The position numbers and the translations under genes were made by a program. DNA of 10,512 nucleotides. It comes from Acidobacteriota bacterium (lineage in GTDB: Bacteria > Acidobacteriota > UBA6911 > RPQK01). The notes under the pieces are model-generated. The model was not told the DNA's origin. It searched no databases and saw only the letters and a program-made list of their open reading frames with translations. Shown here piece by piece: positions 1-6,209 of this stretch (the first letter of the stretch is position 1; every line of letters starts with the position of its first letter). The DNA lies in NCBI GenBank assembly GCA_003819755.1, contig RPQK01000194.1:1-10512 (forward strand). The letters are read 5' to 3'.

Positions 1-61
1 CACAAAACCGTCCTGAAATCAACCAGTCAACCAATATCGATTGTCGTCTCGCCTGTCCGCT

Positions 62-242
62 TGTCAGTCTGTCAGTTTGTCAGTTTGTCAGCCTGTCAGC
101 CTGTCAGTTTGTCAGTCTGTCAGTTTGTCAGTCTGTCAGTCTGTCAGTCTGTCAGTCTGTCAGTTTGTCAGTTTGTCAGTTTGTCAGTTTGTCAGTTTGT
201 CAGCCTGTCAGTTTGTCAGCCTGTCAGTTTGTCAGTTTGTCA
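62..242. repeat. 8-bp tandem repeat array (TGTCAGYY), 22 units plus a partial unit
   Basis: There are twenty-two contiguous units of TGTCAG followed by TT (12 units), TC (6) or CC (4), then a partial TGTCA at 238-242. Only the last two bases of the unit vary. The final partial unit supplies the TGA stop codon of ribA, read on the minus strand at 242-240. Read in the ribA direction, every unit contains TGA. Because the unit length of 8 is not a multiple of 3, the array closes all three minus-strand frames. On the plus strand it is open in all frames and gives a spurious Ser/Val/Cys/Gln-rich reading frame. Bases 1-61 upstream hold no gene or clear signal, only degenerate repeat-like sequence near 44-61. 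The array is too short in unit and has no spacers, so it is not CRISPR. Confidence 0.95.
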
Positions 243-839
243 CAGCAGGTGCCCCATCTTCTCTTTCTTGGTCTTCAGATACTTCTCTGAAATGGCGGAT
301 GGCTCCACCACCAGGGGAACCCGCTCAACGACCTCAATTCCCTGCTCTTCCATGCCCCGAATCTTGTCGGGATTGTTGGAGAGCAACCGAATGCGAGTCA
401 GACCGAAGTATTTCAGGATATCCGCGCAAAAGGCATAGGAGCGCTGATCGGCCTCGAAGCCGAGCTTCACGTTTGCCTCAACCGTATCGATCCCCCGGTC
501 CTGAAGCTCGTAAGCATAGAGCTTGTTGATCAGCCCTATCCCTCGCCCCTCCTGCATCTGGTACACCAAGACCCCGCACCCTGAGCCATGGATCTTGGTC
601 AGCGCCTGTTCGAGCTGGTCGCCGCAGTCGCAACGAAGCGAATGCAGCATGTCGCCGGTCAAGCATTGAGAATGAATGCGAACGAGCGGGACAGAATCGG
701 CCGAGAGATTTCCCTTAACCAAAGCGACCGCTTCTTCACCATCATCCGGATTCTCGAACCCGTAGATCTCGAAGCGACCGAACTTCGTAGGAAGCTGTGC
801 GTGCGGAACCGGCCCCAGGTTCAACTGCGTCTTGGTCAT
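240..839 (-). CDS. ribA: GTP cyclohydrolase II
   Basis: GTP cyclohydrolase II catalyses the first committed step of riboflavin synthesis: GTP to 2,5-diamino-6-ribosylamino-4-pyrimidinone 5'-phosphate, formate and pyrophosphate. It acts in the cytoplasm. The 199-residue protein has the normal length of a stand-alone RibA. The zinc site is complete: Cys59, Cys70 and Cys72 in the RIHSQCLTGD...LRCDCGDQL block. The EGRGIGL loop lies at 97-103, a DQR catalytic segment near 131-133 and LLSNNPDK at 152-159. There is no fused RibB (DHBP synthase) domain. The ATG at 839 has no convincing Shine-Dalgarno sequence. A TATACT hexamer lies just upstream (854-849), so the transcript may be nearly leaderless. 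The stop codon is formed by the tandem repeat array. No other rib gene is in the window. The family assignment is firm. Confidence 0.96.
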   Translation of the reverse strand: MTKTQLNLGPVPHAQLPTKFGRFEIYGFENPDDGEEAVALVKGNLSADSVPLVRIHSQCLTGDMLHSLRCDCGDQLEQALTKIHGSGCGVLVYQMQEGRGIGLINKLYAYELQDRGIDTVEANVKLGFEADQRSYAFCADILKYFGLTRIRLLSNNPDKIRGMEEQGIEVVERVPLVVEPSAISEKYLKTKKEKMGHLL

Positions 840-848
840 TGCGGTCTC

Positions 849-854
849 AGTATA
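849..854 (-). promoter_or_regulatory. Candidate -10 box of ribA (TATACT)
   Basis: TATACT on the minus strand matches five of six bases of the sigma70 -10 consensus and the TANNNT pattern. It ends ten bases before the ribA ATG at 839, which would place the transcription start about three bases before the start codon. No good -35 hexamer is seen 16-18 bases further upstream, so this is a weak call. Confidence 0.3.
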
Positions 855-958
855 GCATCGAGCGGCGGGTTCTGCCGGTCACCGGTTGCGGGTTACGGCG
901 AAGGAGGCGCAGCAACTCCTTCGCCCCTCGGCGGGGCTTCCTCCTTGGGGCCCCCCCC

Positions 959-1076
959 GGGCATGGGCGTTAAAATAAGAATCGAGAGTGGGGGCGTCCC
1001 CTGGGAGTGCAGGCGAGACGCCTGCGCTCCCAGGGGACGGCCCCCACTCTCGATTCTTATTTTAGCGCCCATGCCC
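959..1076. repeat. Near-perfect 118-bp palindrome (REP/MITE-like)
   Basis: The left arm is 959-1015 and the right arm 1019-1076, separated by a three-base loop (AGA, 1016-1018). Across about 57 bp the arms differ by one transition near the outer end (GCGT against GCGC), one inserted C, and one G-T wobble next to the inner stem. The inner core is GCAGGCG-AGA-CGCCTGC. Such elements are typical of dispersed non-coding repeats (REP-like or MITE-like) in intergenic DNA. No transposase and no clear target-site duplication is visible, so mobility is inference. Confidence 0.9.
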
Positions 1077-1150
1077 TTCCAGGGTTCGGTCACCCGGGGC
1101 TGCGCGGCCTTCGTCCCTCGGGACTCTGCCGCTTATGGCCGGCTGCGGGG

Positions 1151-2140
1151 CTAATCCTTCAATTTCAACCCGGCGGGCAGGGCAATGTCTTCGGCCGCGA
1201 CGGTGGTGGAAAGTTTCAGGATCTCCTGATTCATGGTCATGATCGCGTTTTTCTTGGCGGCGGCATCGCCACCAGACTGCTGATCATCATTCTTCTTGCG
1301 GCCCAGGCGTTTGGCAAAGCCTCCTATGAGCCCGCCTCCGCCGCTTTCCTCTTCCTGCTGCTGTTTCTGCTGCTGGGCGAGCTGTTCCTTGGTTGGGACC
1401 GCCTCAACCGTGATCACACTCTGCATGGGCGTTCCCTCGACTTTCGCCGACTGGTTCTTCATTTGCGCGAAAGCCTTGTCAAGCCCCGGGTACAGGGCCA
1501 TCGCCTGCAACATGGAAGCATCGGCGGAGCCATGGAGTTTCTCAAAGTAGCGCCGTTCGAATGCTGCCATTTCTTGTCCGGCTTTGACGTCCGGAGCCAT
1601 CCACATATCGACCGTCATGAGAAGGCCGCCCGACTGCTCGATCGTCTTGCCCTTCTCATGCGTCTTGATGGTCATAACCACCTGTTGGCAGTTGTGACCG
1701 CCGATAGCCTTCGTCTGCCCGGTCTCTTTCATGTCGATTTCGACTTCCATCTCCGGGCCTTCCTGTCCCTTTTCCTTCGACTTGGCGGCTTCTTTCTCGG
1801 CTTTCTGGCGAGCTTCTTCGATCTGGCGCCGCATCTCCTCAAAGGTCGTGACCTTGTACGTCTTCTTCTTCAGGTCGAAGTCGTAGACCTTCTCCTCGTT
1901 CAGATCGACGATCTGACCGGCAGTATCGGAGAGAGTCAGCCTCCGATCGCCCTTCAGGGAAATGGAGCTTACGAGGCCCTCCTTGGCAGCCTTCCCGCCA
2001 AAGAAGTTCATCATCTTCCCCAACATTCCGCCGAACTTCACTTGGGACTTCTCATCCATCTTCACGTCGGCGTTCACCGAGACGCCGACAAGAGCCAGAA
2101 TCGAACACAAAACTACACCCCTGCAAACCCTTCCGAACAT
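1151..2140 (-). CDS. Secreted protein of unknown function, Lys/Glu-rich
   Basis: I do not recognise a characterised family; it resembles DUF4412-like periplasmic proteins seen in Acidobacteriota, a comparison from memory only. The ATG at 2140 is chosen because TAAGGAGG sits seven bases upstream; a longer TTG-initiated form from 2194 lacks such a site. The 329-residue product starts with an Arg-containing n-region, a hydrophobic core (residues 9-20) and a likely signal peptidase I site (SVNA|D, after Ala24). There is no lipobox. The mature protein has a segment with KVYDFDLKKKTYKVTTFEEM (84-103), a charged helix at 101-128 likely to be a coiled coil, WMAPDVKAGQEM (180-191), a Gln/Glu-rich stretch (257-265), a Gly patch, a basic patch, and a C-terminal LPAGLKLK motif. 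It probably acts in the periplasm or is exported. There are no catalytic residues I can identify. Confidence 0.85.
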   Translation of the reverse strand: MFGRVCRGVVLCSILALVGVSVNADVKMDEKSQVKFGGMLGKMMNFFGGKAAKEGLVSSISLKGDRRLTLSDTAGQIVDLNEEKVYDFDLKKKTYKVTTFEEMRRQIEEARQKAEKEAAKSKEKGQEGPEMEVEIDMKETGQTKAIGGHNCQQVVMTIKTHEKGKTIEQSGGLLMTVDMWMAPDVKAGQEMAAFERRYFEKLHGSADASMLQAMALYPGLDKAFAQMKNQSAKVEGTPMQSVITVEAVPTKEQLAQQQKQQQEEESGGGGLIGGFAKRLGRKKNDDQQSGGDAAAKKNAIMTMNQEILKLSTTVAAEDIALPAGLKLKD

Positions 2141-2148
2141 CGCTGAAA

Positions 2149-2156
2149 CCTCCTTA
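2149..2156 (-). promoter_or_regulatory. Strong ribosome binding site TAAGGAGG
   Basis: This site sits on the minus strand, eight bases before the ATG at 2140, after allowing for the TTTCAGCG spacer. It decides the start of the secreted-protein gene and puts the signal peptide at the true N-terminus. Confidence 0.85.
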
Positions 2157-2215
2157 GATGCGAAATTCCGGTAACCCATAGATTTGACCGTCAAGCGGCC
2201 TCTATTCGCCGCCGA

Positions 2216-2244
2216 TTGGCAGCGGAATCACAACAGGCTATCAT
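2216..2244 (+). promoter_or_regulatory. Candidate sigma70 promoter for the MBL-fold hydrolase gene
   Basis: TTGGCA (2216-2221) and TATCAT (2239-2244) each match five of six consensus bases and are separated by exactly 17 bp. Transcription would start near 2251 and give a leader of about 146 nt that contains the inverted 7-bp repeat at 2284-2373. The gene downstream has no other neighbour to be co-transcribed with. No transcript data are available, so this rests on pattern match only. Confidence 0.5.
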
Positions 2245-2283
2245 GGAGGATACTTTAGTCATAGGGCACAAGTTCCGGGGGTA

Positions 2284-2373
2284 TTGATGATTGTTGATTG
2301 TTGATTGTTGATTGAACCGTGATTGAACCGCCGCTCGACGGGTCCACCACAATCAACAATAATCAATCAACAA
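2284..2373. repeat. 7-bp tandem repeat (TTGATTG) with an inverted copy
   Basis: About four units of TTGATTG at 2284-2314 are followed by decayed copies (GTGATTGAACC, to 2329). After a spacer comes a reverse-complement block rich in CAATCAA (2350-2373). The 24-bp arms 2291-2314 and 2350-2373 pair with only two mismatches around a 35-nt loop. In RNA this would be a long AU-rich hairpin ending 23 nt before the start codon of the MBL-fold gene. Confidence 0.85.
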
Positions 2374-2396
2374 TGTCGAACGCAGGGGAAGGTCGG

Positions 2397-3191
2397 ATGG
2401 AGATACAGGTTCTCGGAGTCGGTAACGCCTTTACGTCCCGTTATTACAACACCAGTTTCCTGATCAGGTCTGAGCAGCTTCTCCTGATTGACTGCCCGCA
2501 AGCTTTGTTTCGCCTGTTAAGAGAGATCGGCGTCGATCCTCGGCTGATTGACCGGGTGCTGGTCACCCATATTCATGGGGACCATACCTCGGGGCTCGAG
2601 ACGCTGCTGCTCTGGAAGAAGTATGTCGCCCGGTCCAAGCTCACGATATGCACCGGCAGGCGGGTCTGGGAGGAGATCAAAACCAGGTTCTTCCCCAGTT
2701 TCTCGGCCACTTTTACTCCAGATCTTGAAGATATCCAAGAGACAGCGCTCGAGGATTACGCAGACTTCTGCGAGCTCGAGGAGGACCGGGAAAATCAGCT
2801 GATTGACGGCCTGAAGGTCGCCTTCCGGTACAACTGGCACCCGACTCCGACGCTCGGCCTGAAGCTGATTTCGCCCCACGGGACGGTGGGAATCAGTGGA
2901 GACACCTGCTATCGTCCGGCCCTGCTCAAACGCCTGCTGGAGCGGGGGACTTTGAATGCCGGCCGCTACCAGAAGCTCGCCGGTGATTGGCTGTGGAAGA
3001 GCGACGTGATCTACCACGAGGTGGAGAGAGGCGAAGCCGGCGCTCATACCGCCGAGGCCGAGCTCCTCGCTCTTCCGGCTGACATCCGCGCCAGGATCAG
3101 GCTCATCCACCTGGCCGACGATTTTGAAGAGAGCCCACTCGCGCTTGCCCGGCAAGGGGAAATCCTCCGTTTCGAAGACCTCCGGAAATAG
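2397..3191 (+). CDS. MBL-fold metallo-hydrolase, RNase Z-like
   Basis: A metallo-beta-lactamase-fold hydrolase expected to bind two metal ions in the cytoplasm. The metal ligands are all visible: HIHGDH at residues 58-63, Asp169 in GISGDTCY, and a terminal histidine in IHLADD (His238). YHEVERGEAGAHT (206-218) supplies further histidines. The layout resembles RNase Z/ElaC relatives and the general MBL hydrolases annotated beside them. The region between HIHGDH and GDT holds a Trp/Lys-rich stretch and an acidic segment (about 105-130), which may shape substrate choice. The start at the ATG in 2397 gives 264 residues beginning MEIQVLGVG, as usual for this fold, with an AGGGGAAGG purine run before it. 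An earlier ATG at 2319 would add 26 residues encoded by the repeat region and is rejected. Substrate unknown: tRNA 3' processing or a small-molecule ester or phosphodiester are both possible. Confidence 0.88.
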   Translation: MEIQVLGVGNAFTSRYYNTSFLIRSEQLLLIDCPQALFRLLREIGVDPRLIDRVLVTHIHGDHTSGLETLLLWKKYVARSKLTICTGRRVWEEIKTRFFPSFSATFTPDLEDIQETALEDYADFCELEEDRENQLIDGLKVAFRYNWHPTPTLGLKLISPHGTVGISGDTCYRPALLKRLLERGTLNAGRYQKLAGDWLWKSDVIYHEVERGEAGAHTAEAELLALPADIRARIRLIHLADDFEESPLALARQGEILRFEDLRK

Positions 3192-3344
3192 GCCAACAGA
3201 ATCGCAATCCGCTCTCAGGGGAATAAATTGCGGGCGGTCCGTGATTTACACTCTTGTGCGGGGGAACGACCTGTGCTACGACTAAGGGCGTCTTGGAGAA
3301 AAGTGGGGGTCCTGCAACTCTAGCGATTTTCTAAAGGAGGAATT

Positions 3345-3740
3345 GTGGCACAGATACCAACACCGCCGCCGATCCCGCCGACGGCCGCGCAACCTTCGTC
3401 GAACCGGACTCTGATGCTGGTTCTCAGTTATTTGTGGATTCTGGCACTGGTCCCGCTGCTGGTAGAAAAAGAAGATCCGGAAGTGCAGTGGCATGCCAAG
3501 CACGGCATCGTCTTAACCGTGGCCGAGATCATCTTTTGGATTGCGTTGAATATTGTCACCTTCGTCTTGGCCTATTTACCGGTCATCGGCGGATTAGTCG
3601 GCGCGGTCCTGGGGTGCGGAGTCAGCGTGATCGTCTGGTTGGCCATCCTCGCCATCCACATTGTGGCGATCATGAAAGCACTCAAAGGCGAACGGCTGGT
3701 GCTGCCGATCATTACCGACTATGCCAACAAGTGGCAGTAA
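3345..3740 (+). CDS. Small multi-pass membrane protein (DUF4870/Tic20-like)
   Basis: A 131-residue integral membrane protein of unknown function. The GTG start at 3345 follows AAAGGAGG (3333-3340), which decides it. A proline-rich cytoplasmic tail (residues 5-17) precedes a first hydrophobic segment (about 22-40). A short polar loop carries EKEDPEVQWHAKHG, and two or three more membrane segments cover about 54-110. The WHAKHG-type loop after the first helix and the overall size recall DUF4870/Tic20-like proteins, by recollection of the family. The gene overlaps yidD by 20 bp and leads the set that ends with a diguanylate cyclase. The 153-bp spacer before it holds only a weak promoter-like pair (TTGTGC at 3254, TACGAC at 3277, 17 bp apart). 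Confidence 0.8.
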   Translation: MAQIPTPPPIPPTAAQPSSNRTLMLVLSYLWILALVPLLVEKEDPEVQWHAKHGIVLTVAEIIFWIALNIVTFVLAYLPVIGGLVGAVLGCGVSVIVWLAILAIHIVAIMKALKGERLVLPIITDYANKWQ

Positions 3741-4011
3741 AGCCCGAAAGCTGGTCCTTGCGATCACCGTTGGCGCCTTGTTCCTGATCATCTTTTGTGA
3801 CGGATGGCTTTGCCAGGCGGAGATGCTTGCGATCCTCGGATACCAGCGGGTGGGATCACCAATCATGCGGCACGTCAGCGCGTGCCGCTTCACCCCCTCC
3901 TGCTCTCATTACGCCCTTCAGGCGCTTGAAGCTCACGGGTTTTACAAAGGCAATGCTCGGATAGCCAAGAGACTCTTGCTCTGTTCTCCGATCGGCCTGC
4001 TCTTTGATTAG
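3721..4011 (+). CDS. yidD: YidD-family membrane protein insertion efficiency factor
   Basis: YidD proteins associate with the inner membrane and help YidC/Sec-dependent insertion of membrane proteins. The signature CRFTPSCSHYALQAL lies at residues 55-69, with KG..RIAKRLLLCSP (76-90) after it, as in the family. A hydrophobic N-terminal helix spans about 11-27. Two things are odd. The protein ends at CSPIGLLFD and lacks the usual C-terminal HPGG-D-PVP tail. The gene also sits away from the rpmH-rnpA-yidC cluster where yidD normally lies. The ATG at 3721 is inside the previous gene (20-bp overlap) and has no clear ribosome site, so translation is probably coupled. This may be a second, divergent YidD copy. 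Confidence 0.88.
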   Translation: MPTSGSKARKLVLAITVGALFLIIFCDGWLCQAEMLAILGYQRVGSPIMRHVSACRFTPSCSHYALQALEAHGFYKGNARIAKRLLLCSPIGLLFD

Positions 4012-4039
4012 TTCCTTCAGGTTCGGGTGGTCGTTCCTT

Positions 4040-5542
4040 ATGCCGACCATGTTTTCTGAGAAGCGGACGACGATCCTTTGGCTTCACGGGTCGGTCGTCC
4101 TTTTGACGGCCGCGGTCCTCTACTTTGGCGACCCGCTCCCCGGCTTTACCCTCAACAACTGGTTGACTCTGTTGCTGCTCGCCGGACAGGCCGCGCTTGT
4201 CCTTCTATACGGGAGCCGAACAGATGATTCGCTTCTGACCTATCTTGTTGTTCTCTCCGACATAGGCGGGGCCTGCCTGGCCGTCTGGTTATCGGATCCA
4301 CCCGGTTCGACTTTCTATGCGCTGCTCTTTCTGCTGCTGATCGTGTTAGCCACGTTCCCCGTGTTAGTGTGGCAGGTCGCCGGAGGTCTTTTCCTGTGCC
4401 TGTGCTATCCCGTCATCGTTGCGCTGGGCGGCTGGGAGGTGGAGGGCGTTCACTGGCTGAGTGCCATGCTTCTAACTGGCTGCGGCCTCTTCTTTGGCTA
4501 TCTTACCCGTCTTCAAAGGGCACACCAGGAACGGATGCAAGCGGGTGCCGCCTACGCCGACAATCTATTTGAATTCGGCAAGACCCTGTCTAAAGTCGAA
4601 GATCCCGACGGCCTCCATGACCGCATTCCCCGCCTGGTTGCCGCCATCATGGGGGTGGATAACTGCGAACTGGCCTTGATCGAGGACGAACGCATTGTCC
4701 GTCGCATCCTCCCCAACCGGCACTGCCGCGACTTCGTGAACCTCGAGCTCGCCGACAGCATTCACCAGAGAACCGTTCTGAGCAAGGACGTTTTTGCGTC
4801 GACCGAGATGCAGGAAGACCCAGGGTTCAGCCAGAAGAGAGACTTTGCGCTTTATCCGTATCGTGGCTATCTCGGCAAGGCCTGGGCGATCCAGGGAAAG
4901 ACCGTCGGAGTTATGGCGTTGTATACCGAAAAACGGGGAACGTGGAGTGAGCACGCCAAGAAGCAATTTCAGTTTCTGGTCGGGCAGTCGGTCCTGGCTC
5001 TCCAGAACGCCAGGCTCCGGCAGGAACTGGCAGACCAGGCGCGTACCGATGGATTAACCGGCCTGGTCAATCATCGGCACTTCTACGAGCGGCTCGAGGA
5101 CGAATTCGCCAGGGCACGACGCAAGAACCACGTCCTGTCTGTCGCCCTCATTGACCTCGATCATTTCAAAAAACTTAACGACACGGCCGGGCACCGCGTC
5201 GGAGATCAGGTCCTGCAAGCCCTGAGCGAGCTGTTTCGATCCAGCATTCGCAAGATGGATGTGGCGGGCCGGCTGGGCGGCGACGAGTTCGCCATTGCCC
5301 TTCCTGAGACGAGCAATCACGATGCCCTTATCCTGTGCAGGAGAGTTCTTGAAGCCGCCGCCAAACTCGAAGTTGCAGACTGGAGCGGATTTTCTCTGAG
5401 CATAGGCTGCGCCACCTTTCCCCAAGACGCTGAAACCCTGAACGAGATCATCGAACACGCCGACCAGGCTCTGTACCACTCCAAGCACCTGGGCCGCGGC
5501 CGGGTGTCGCTCTACTCGCAAGTGGTGGAGGCAGCGAAGTAG
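4040..5542 (+). CDS. Membrane-anchored GAF-GGDEF diguanylate cyclase
   Basis: It makes the second messenger c-di-GMP from two GTP. Residue numbers are from the ATG at 4040 (500 residues). About six hydrophobic segments (12-30, 40-57, 65-84, 90-108, 110-130, 138-155) form a MASE-like membrane sensor. A GAF-type domain follows at about 175-325, then a short helix (ARLRQELADQA) linking to the GGDEF domain. That domain has DGLTGLVNHRHF (337-348), DLDHFKKLND (372-381) and the intact active site GGDEF (413-417). The product-inhibition I-site RKMD (404-407) sits exactly five residues before it, so the enzyme should be active and feedback-inhibited. No EAL or HD-GYP domain is present. A TTG at 4004 would overlap the yidD stop by 8 bp and add 12 residues. 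I prefer the ATG, which has GGTGG nine bases upstream, but the choice is open. Confidence 0.95.
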   Translation: MPTMFSEKRTTILWLHGSVVLLTAAVLYFGDPLPGFTLNNWLTLLLLAGQAALVLLYGSRTDDSLLTYLVVLSDIGGACLAVWLSDPPGSTFYALLFLLLIVLATFPVLVWQVAGGLFLCLCYPVIVALGGWEVEGVHWLSAMLLTGCGLFFGYLTRLQRAHQERMQAGAAYADNLFEFGKTLSKVEDPDGLHDRIPRLVAAIMGVDNCELALIEDERIVRRILPNRHCRDFVNLELADSIHQRTVLSKDVFASTEMQEDPGFSQKRDFALYPYRGYLGKAWAIQGKTVGVMALYTEKRGTWSEHAKKQFQFLVGQSVLALQNARLRQELADQARTDGLTGLVNHRHFYERLEDEFARARRKNHVLSVALIDLDHFKKLNDTAGHRVGDQVLQALSELFRSSIRKMDVAGRLGGDEFAIALPETSNHDALILCRRVLEAAAKLEVADWSGFSLSIGCATFPQDAETLNEIIEHADQALYHSKHLGRGRVSLYSQVVEAAK

Positions 5543-5553
5543 GGGCGGGGCGT

Positions 5554-5584
5554 TTGACACGACCTCCGACTCTGTGCCTAAACT
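5554..5584 (+). promoter_or_regulatory. Candidate promoter of ubiX (TTGACA / TAAACT)
   Basis: A perfect TTGACA at 5554-5559 is followed, 19 bp later, by TAAACT (5579-5584), a TANNNT-type -10 box. The -10 box ends five bases before the ubiX ATG, so transcription would begin at or next to the start codon. The gene has no Shine-Dalgarno sequence, which agrees with leaderless translation. The 19-bp spacing is longer than optimal. Confidence 0.4.
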
Positions 5585-5589
5585 TTGCC

Positions 5590-6162
5590 ATGACTGCGCG
5601 AAGGCTGGTCGTCGGAATTTCCGGCGCATCTGCTCCCATTTACGGCATTCGAACGCTGGAACTGCTCGGCCAGGTGCCTGAGGTCGAGACGCACCTCGTC
5701 TACACGCGCACCGCCGAGCGGACGATTGCTTTGGAAACCGGAAGGACCCTGGCCGACGTCTGTCGTCTGGCCGATGTCGTTTACGCGCCCGAGCAGATGG
5801 AGGCGGCCGTATCGAGCGGCTCATTTCAGACTATCGGAATGCTGATCGCCCCCTGCTCGATCAACACCTTGTCCTCCATCGCCGCCAGCTTCACCAAAGA
5901 CCTGCTTACCCGAGTCGCCGACGTCACACTGAAAGAAAAAAGGCCGCTTGTGCTGATGCTCCGCGAGTCGCCGCTTCACCTGGGCCACCTGCGGCGCATG
6001 GTCGAAGCCGCTGAAATCGGCGCAACGATCGCACCGCCGATCCCCAGCTTCTATCACCGCCCGGAATCGATCGACGATGTCATCAACCACAGCATCGGCC
6101 GGACTCTGGGCCTGTTTGGGATAGAATTGCCCGACTTGAAGAGATGGGCCACGCCGGTTTGA
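5590..6162 (+). CDS. ubiX: Flavin prenyltransferase UbiX
   Basis: UbiX joins dimethylallyl phosphate to FMN to make prenylated FMN, the cofactor of UbiD-family decarboxylases. It is a cytoplasmic dodecamer in studied members. The family blocks are clear: VVGISGASAPIYG (7-19, FMN loop), SSGSFQT (75-81), PCSINTL (88-94), KEKRPLVLMLRESPLHLGHL (115-134) and PPIPSFYHRP (149-158). The ending FGIELPDLKRW is closer to the BsdB/VdcB type than to E. coli UbiX. The glycine that usually follows GAS is alanine here, a mild change. The ATG at 5590 gives 190 residues starting MTARRLVVG; the in-frame TTG at 5554 adds a non-conserved extension. No ubiD partner lies in the window. The gene is 47 bp after the cyclase gene and may be read from its own promoter. 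Confidence 0.95.
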   Translation: MTARRLVVGISGASAPIYGIRTLELLGQVPEVETHLVYTRTAERTIALETGRTLADVCRLADVVYAPEQMEAAVSSGSFQTIGMLIAPCSINTLSSIAASFTKDLLTRVADVTLKEKRPLVLMLRESPLHLGHLRRMVEAAEIGATIAPPIPSFYHRPESIDDVINHSIGRTLGLFGIELPDLKRWATPV

Positions 6163-6173
6163 TGAACTTCGGT

Positions 6174-6198
6174 GGTCGGTTCCGAACCGGAACCGACC
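6174..6198. terminator. Hairpin between convergent genes
   Basis: GGTCGGTTCC (6174-6183) and GGAACCGACC (6189-6198) form a perfect 10-bp stem with a five-base loop in the 47-bp gap between the ends of ubiX and the ZIP transporter gene. Its position suits a bidirectional terminator. There is no T-tract on either side, so it is not a textbook intrinsic terminator. Confidence 0.6.
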
Positions 6199-6209
6199 GA
6201 TACGCCCGA

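Larger units (their letters stand above)
840..1150. other. 311-bp intergenic region with stacked hairpins
   Basis: I see no credible gene here. The region lies between two minus-strand genes, downstream of the secreted-protein gene and upstream of ribA. It contains a 9-bp perfect stem (898-906 with 916-924), a GCCCC/GGGGC stem (923-927 with 933-937), a run of eight C residues near 951-958, the 118-bp palindrome at 959-1076, and a short GTCCC/GGGAC stem near 1105. Any of these could end transcription of the upstream gene, but none is followed by a T-tract. The small reading frames here are products of the palindrome. The density of hairpins suggests a structured intergenic repeat element rather than unique sequence. 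Confidence 0.7.

Noticed and set aside
62..242. Possible CRISPR array
   Set aside because: The units are 8 bp and contiguous, with no spacers, and no cas gene is near.
41..529. Plus-strand reading frames rich in Ser/Val/Cys/Gln over the 8-bp array
   Set aside because: They are translations of the tandem repeat, continue antisense through ribA, and have no ribosome site or family resemblance.
893..1093. Small minus-strand frame over the palindrome
   Set aside because: It is generated by the inverted repeat, with no ribosome site and no conserved sequence that I recognise.
1007..2146. Long plus-strand frame (379 codons) opposite the secreted-protein gene
   Set aside because: It begins in the palindrome and is antisense to a gene with a signal peptide and strong ribosome site; its Leu/His-rich content is the mirror of the Lys/Glu-rich real protein.
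3192..3344. Promoter-like pair TTGTGC (3254) and TACGAC (3277)
   Set aside because: Each hexamer matches only three of six consensus bases, so it is mentioned under the gene but not listed as a feature.
5054..5824. Minus-strand frame of 256 codons opposite the GGDEF domain and ubiX
   Set aside because: It spans two clear plus-strand genes of known families and shows no motif of its own.
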